Origin: Rikenella microfusus
GTDB taxonomy: Bacteria; Bacteroidota; Bacteroidia; Bacteroidales; SZUA-534
NCBI GenBank assembly: GCA_020719105.1
Contig: DYQV01000095.1
Coordinates: 1-8,594 of the forward strand
Direction: 5' to 3'
Length of the DNA stretch: 8,594 nt
This document shows, piece after piece, positions 7,745 through 8,594 of the stretch (the stretch's first letter is position 1; every line of letters starts with the position of its first letter). The notes beneath the pieces were generated by a model. That model saw nothing but the letters and a program-made list of their open reading frames with translations, searched no databases and was not told the DNA's origin. The position numbers and the translations under genes were made by a program.

Positions 7745-8359
7745 ATGCATATTGCAATTGCTGGAAACATTGGTTCGGGAAAAACAACGCTGACCCGTTT
7801 ATTATCAAAACACTACAAGTGGGAAGCCCATTTCGAAGATGTGGATGAAAACCCCTATTTGAACGATTTTTATAACGACATGCAGCGTTGGTCGTTCAAT
7901 CTTCAGATATACTTTTTGAACAGCCGTTTCACACAAATACTCGATATCCGCAAGTCGGGAAAAACAGTGGTTCAGGACAGGACCATATACGAAGATGCAC
8001 ATATTTTTGCCCCCAACTTACATGCCATGGGTTTGATGAGTTCCCGCGATTTTGATAATTACTATTCATTGTTCAAATTAATGAGTTCGTTGGTGCAACC
8101 CCCTGAATTGTTGATTTACTTGCGGGCTTCGGTACCTACCTTAGTTAACCAAATCCAAAAACGGGGTCGCGACTACGAAAATACCATCCGGCTCGATTAC
8201 CTGAAACGACTCAACGAGCGCTACGAAGCCTGGATTGGTAAATACAATTTAGGTAAGTTGTTGGTAATTGATGTAGATCACCTTAATTTTGGTGAAAAGA
8301 ATGCAGACTTGAGTAGCATCATCAACAAAATTGATGCAGAAATACACGGGTTGTTTTAA
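7745..8359 (+). CDS. Deoxynucleoside kinase (dAK/dGK/dCK type)
   Basis: This cytosolic salvage enzyme phosphorylates a deoxynucleoside at the 5' position using a nucleoside triphosphate, feeding dNTP synthesis. The 204-residue length is usual for the bacterial members of the family. The P-loop is GNIGSGKTT (7-15, Lys13). The acidic segment EDVDENPYL (31-39) is where the family places its catalytic carboxylate. FNLQIYFLNSRF (51-62) supplies Gln54, the expected base contact. The DRT motif is at 78-80, followed by IYED. The arginine-rich lid is KRGRDYE (139-145). The C-terminal helix region YEAWIGKYNLGKLLVIDVD is also typical. The start is secure: an in-frame TAG lies at 7739-7741, just upstream. 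Substrate choice among dA, dG and dC cannot be read from sequence alone; purine kinases are common in this phylum. No signal peptide is present, unlike the four genes before it, and it is probably unrelated to them. Confidence 0.93.
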   Translation: MHIAIAGNIGSGKTTLTRLLSKHYKWEAHFEDVDENPYLNDFYNDMQRWSFNLQIYFLNSRFTQILDIRKSGKTVVQDRTIYEDAHIFAPNLHAMGLMSSRDFDNYYSLFKLMSSLVQPPELLIYLRASVPTLVNQIQKRGRDYENTIRLDYLKRLNERYEAWIGKYNLGKLLVIDVDHLNFGEKNADLSSIINKIDAEIHGLF

Positions 8360-8385
8360 AGCAAATTGCTTACTAATAAAGCAAC

Positions 8386-8487
8386 CTAATGCAAGCATTC
8401 TATTACCGCATCCATAACAGCATCACGAAAAATTATCAATGAATTGGGTTCATTCCCTTGCTGCAGCTCAATTTTTACGGTTGGCAT
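8386..8487 (-). pseudogene. Truncated tautomerase-family remnant
   Basis: A minus-strand frame runs from ATG (8485-8487) to TAG (8386-8388) and encodes 33 residues starting MPTVKIELQQGN and containing FRDAVMDAVIECL. The start MPT(V/I)KIEL, with Pro as residue 2 (Pro1 after Met removal, the catalytic base of the 4-oxalocrotonate tautomerase/MIF superfamily), then a polar turn and an amphipathic helix, matches the N-terminus of Bacteroidota tautomerase-family proteins of roughly 130 residues. These are remembered patterns, not a search. The expected continuation (a Leu-Pro-x-x-Asp-Arg-like segment) is absent in all three frames after the stop, and only 26 bp separate it from the kinase stop codon. 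The rest has been deleted rather than frameshifted. It could alternatively be a chance small frame, but the N-terminal match is specific. Confidence 0.5.
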
Positions 8488-8519
8488 GGCGTTGTTATTT
8501 AGCGTTCTGAATTAAAAAC

Positions 8520-8549
8520 AAAGGGGTGTACGACAAAACTCCCTTTTTT
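8520..8549 (+). terminator. Candidate intrinsic terminator
   Basis: AAAGGG at 8520-8525 pairs with CCCTTT at 8541-8546, extended by a G-U pair (8526/8540), around a 13-nt loop, and runs into six T residues at 8544-8549. This is a modest stem with a proper T-tract. It lies 160 bp after the kinase stop codon and could end that transcript before the next promoter. Part of the T-tract may instead serve as the -33 element of the promoter that follows. Confidence 0.4.
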
Positions 8550-8579
8550 CAAAAGATTACAAGTAATCTTTTATTTTTG
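8547..8579 (+). promoter_or_regulatory. Candidate promoter with embedded palindromic operator, for a gene beyond the right edge
   Basis: TATTTTTG at 8572-8579 is a perfect TAnnTTTG -7 element. TTTC at 8547-8550 is a one-mismatch TTTG -33 element, and the 21-bp spacing is normal for Bacteroidota. The whole spacer is a perfect palindrome (8551-8572), so a dimeric repressor bound there would block the promoter. The controlled gene would start within tens of bases past 8594 and is not visible. A regulator divergent from the tautomerase remnant is a reasonable guess. Confidence 0.45.
8551..8572. repeat. Perfect 22-bp inverted repeat (likely operator)
   Basis: The half-site AAAAGATTAC at 8551-8560 and its exact reverse complement at 8563-8572 flank the dinucleotide AA. 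Ten of ten pairs match. The core GATTAC/GTAATC form is like sites bound by small winged-helix dimers (HxlR/MarR-type), which is inference. A hairpin role is less likely, because the stem is AT-rich and folds over only a 2-4 nt loop, though the T-rich sequence after it means a weak terminator cannot be excluded. Confidence 0.6.
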
Positions 8580-8594
8580 TGTTTTTGGTGCTTT

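Noticed and set aside
8359..8371. AAGCAA-A-TTGCTT inverted repeat right after the kinase stop codon
   Set aside because: It can form only a 4-bp stem with a 5-nt loop and lacks a T-tract; too weak for a terminator.

Overview
The window looks like chromosomal DNA from a Bacteroidota bacterium. It is AT-rich, and its exported proteins have short Lys-rich signal peptides ending in A/S-Q. Shine-Dalgarno-like ribosome sites are absent, and TAnnTTTG-type -7 promoter elements occur upstream of genes. The domain types (WD40-like/PD40 plus carboxypeptidase-regulatory-like plus OmpA C-terminal; TPR-caspase fusion; small deoxynucleoside kinase) are also typical of that phylum. I cannot name a genus.

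Layout. Positions 1-209 hold no gene I can support, but contain a perfect -7 promoter element for the first operon. Positions 210-7601 hold four same-strand genes separated by only 26, 21 and 13 bp, almost certainly one operon. They encode (1) an exported TPR-caspase fusion with an intact His/Cys dyad, (2) a small exported protein with a predicted beta-rich N-terminal domain, (3) a PD40/beta-domain/OmpA-like protein predicted to bind peptidoglycan from the periplasm, and (4) a large exported protein of no family I recognise, helical in its first half and beta-rich in its second. After a 143-bp gap with its own candidate promoter comes a complete deoxynucleoside kinase gene (7745-8359), a housekeeping salvage enzyme.

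The right end (8360-8594) is more than spacer. A 33-codon minus-strand reading frame at 8386-8487 looks like the N-terminus of a tautomerase-family protein cut off by a stop. Beyond it are a plus-strand hairpin with a T-tract and a perfect 22-bp palindrome lying exactly between the two elements of a plus-strand promoter. This reads as an autoregulated or regulator-controlled promoter for a gene just outside the window.

How the genes may work together (inference). All four operon products carry signal peptides, none has a visible lipobox or a type 9 secretion C-terminal signal, and one carries a peptidoglycan-binding module. The simplest reading is a cell-envelope assembly in which the OmpA-like protein anchors a caspase-type protease to the cell wall, with the other two proteins as partners or substrates. 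The predicted S1 pocket carries the two acidic residues of metacaspases, so cleavage after Arg/Lys is expected. This envelope caspase operon is the most interesting content of the window.
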